Positions 63,751 through 64,000 of a stretch of DNA of 64,000 nucleotides are shown here, piece after piece. The notes below the pieces were generated by a model. That model saw only the letters and a list, made by a program, of their open reading frames with translations. It was not told the origin of the DNA and made no database searches. Positions within the stretch are counted from its first letter, which is position 1. Each line of letters opens with the position of its first letter. Source of the stretch: Jaminaea rosea. Taxonomy: Eukaryota > Basidiomycota > Exobasidiomycetes > Microstromatales. The DNA lies in assembly GCF_003144245.1 (NCBI RefSeq), contig NW_020289982.1:372001-436000 (forward strand), in the 5' to 3' direction. The position numbers were made by a program, and so were the translations under genes.

Positions 63751-64000
63751 TCACTTGAAGCAGAAGGAGAGGAAAGGCCCCTTGAGGCACGAAGAGCTCG
63801 CGGCAACGCAGCTTCCTCCGCAGTTCGACTTGGAGCACAGCTTTCCAGAGGAAAGGCTACTCTTTGCGTAACGGCAGGCACCATCAATGCTAGCCGTCTG
63901 GCCGGTCTGTCCCGTCACGGATCCACGCTTCTTGGTGCACGACGCATCAAGGTAGCAGTCCGCCAGCGTAGTCGAGTTGCTCCCGCCGGGAGGCTTAGTG
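63751..64000 (-). CDS. Small cysteine-rich protein (cluster member 3, partial at the window end)
   Basis: An open frame enters from the right edge and ends at TGA 63753-63751, giving 82 residues with eight cysteines. Segments read NSTTLADCYLDASCTKK, DGACRYAKSSLSSGKLC, SKSNCGGSC and LKGPFLSFCFK. The C-x5-C pair matches member 1, and the C-x12-C-x4-C-x3-C-x6-C-x8-C series matches member 2. The start and any signal peptide lie beyond the window. The Ser/Thr/Gly-rich background is typical of secreted fungal proteins. Confidence 0.65.
   Translation of the reverse strand, partial: TKPPGGSNSTTLADCYLDASCTKKRGSVTGQTGQTASIDGACRYAKSSLSSGKLCSKSNCGGSCVAASSSCLKGPFLSFCFK

Noticed and set aside
1-64000. Transposons, virus-derived elements, CRISPR arrays, rRNA genes
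   Set aside because: No transposase, reverse transcriptase, integrase, terminal repeat, spaced repeat array or rRNA-like stretch was recognised anywhere in the window.

Overview
This is nuclear DNA of a basidiomycete fungus, most likely from the Ustilaginomycotina (smut relatives). The genes are intron-poor to moderately intron-bearing, GC-rich and tightly packed. Introns are about 60-150 nt with GTGAGT-type donors and CTNAC-like branch sites. The proteins are typical of basidiomycetes: a divergent HD1/HD2 (bE/bW-like) homeodomain pair, Kog1/Raptor, Ade5,7 and complex I NUO-51. The placement below phylum is inference. No transposon, virus-derived element or CRISPR array was recognised.

Layout. 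0-5 kb: the end of an acidic protein running in from the left, then a 1493-residue serine-rich protein of unknown function. 7.5-9 kb: a casein kinase 1 (HRR25 type) whose reading frame seems to need a one-nucleotide exon. 9.9-17 kb: a family I.5-like lipase and a leucine-rich-repeat RhoGEF. 19-21 kb: a Zn2Cys6 transcription factor with a 3.6 kb upstream region. 24.5-28.4 kb: RPB2. 29-31 kb: a Baeyer-Villiger-type monooxygenase. 31.5-43 kb: a dense run of alternating divergent and convergent housekeeping genes (Sel1-repeat mitochondrial protein, eIF2B beta, ChaN-like protein, mitochondrial uL14, FAP7, UMP1, CBC2, SHY1). 43-49 kb: KOG1/Raptor, then an intron-containing tRNA-Phe. 49.4-52 kb: ADE5,7. 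52.4-56.2 kb: the HD mating-type locus. 57.7-59.7 kb: a mucin-like single-pass membrane protein. 60.3-61.8 kb: NUO-51. 62-64 kb: three small cysteine-rich secreted proteins in tandem, the last cut by the window end.

The most important region is the HD locus. HD1 and HD2 diverge from a 216-bp promoter that carries an exact ACAAAGGGA, the published Ustilago maydis Prf1 pheromone response element. Each gene has an intron interrupting its homeodomain next to or inside the WF-N recognition-helix motif. The HD2 intron holds two further ACAAAGGA-containing direct repeats. The HD2 C terminus has an acidic, phenylalanine-rich stretch that looks like an activation domain. The genes around it (ADE5,7, a membrane sensor-like protein, NUO-51) do not include the MIP gene that often flanks HD loci in other basidiomycetes.

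Exon structures were assembled by eye from splice-site consensus and family conservation. Protein lengths were checked for frame, but nothing was aligned to a database.
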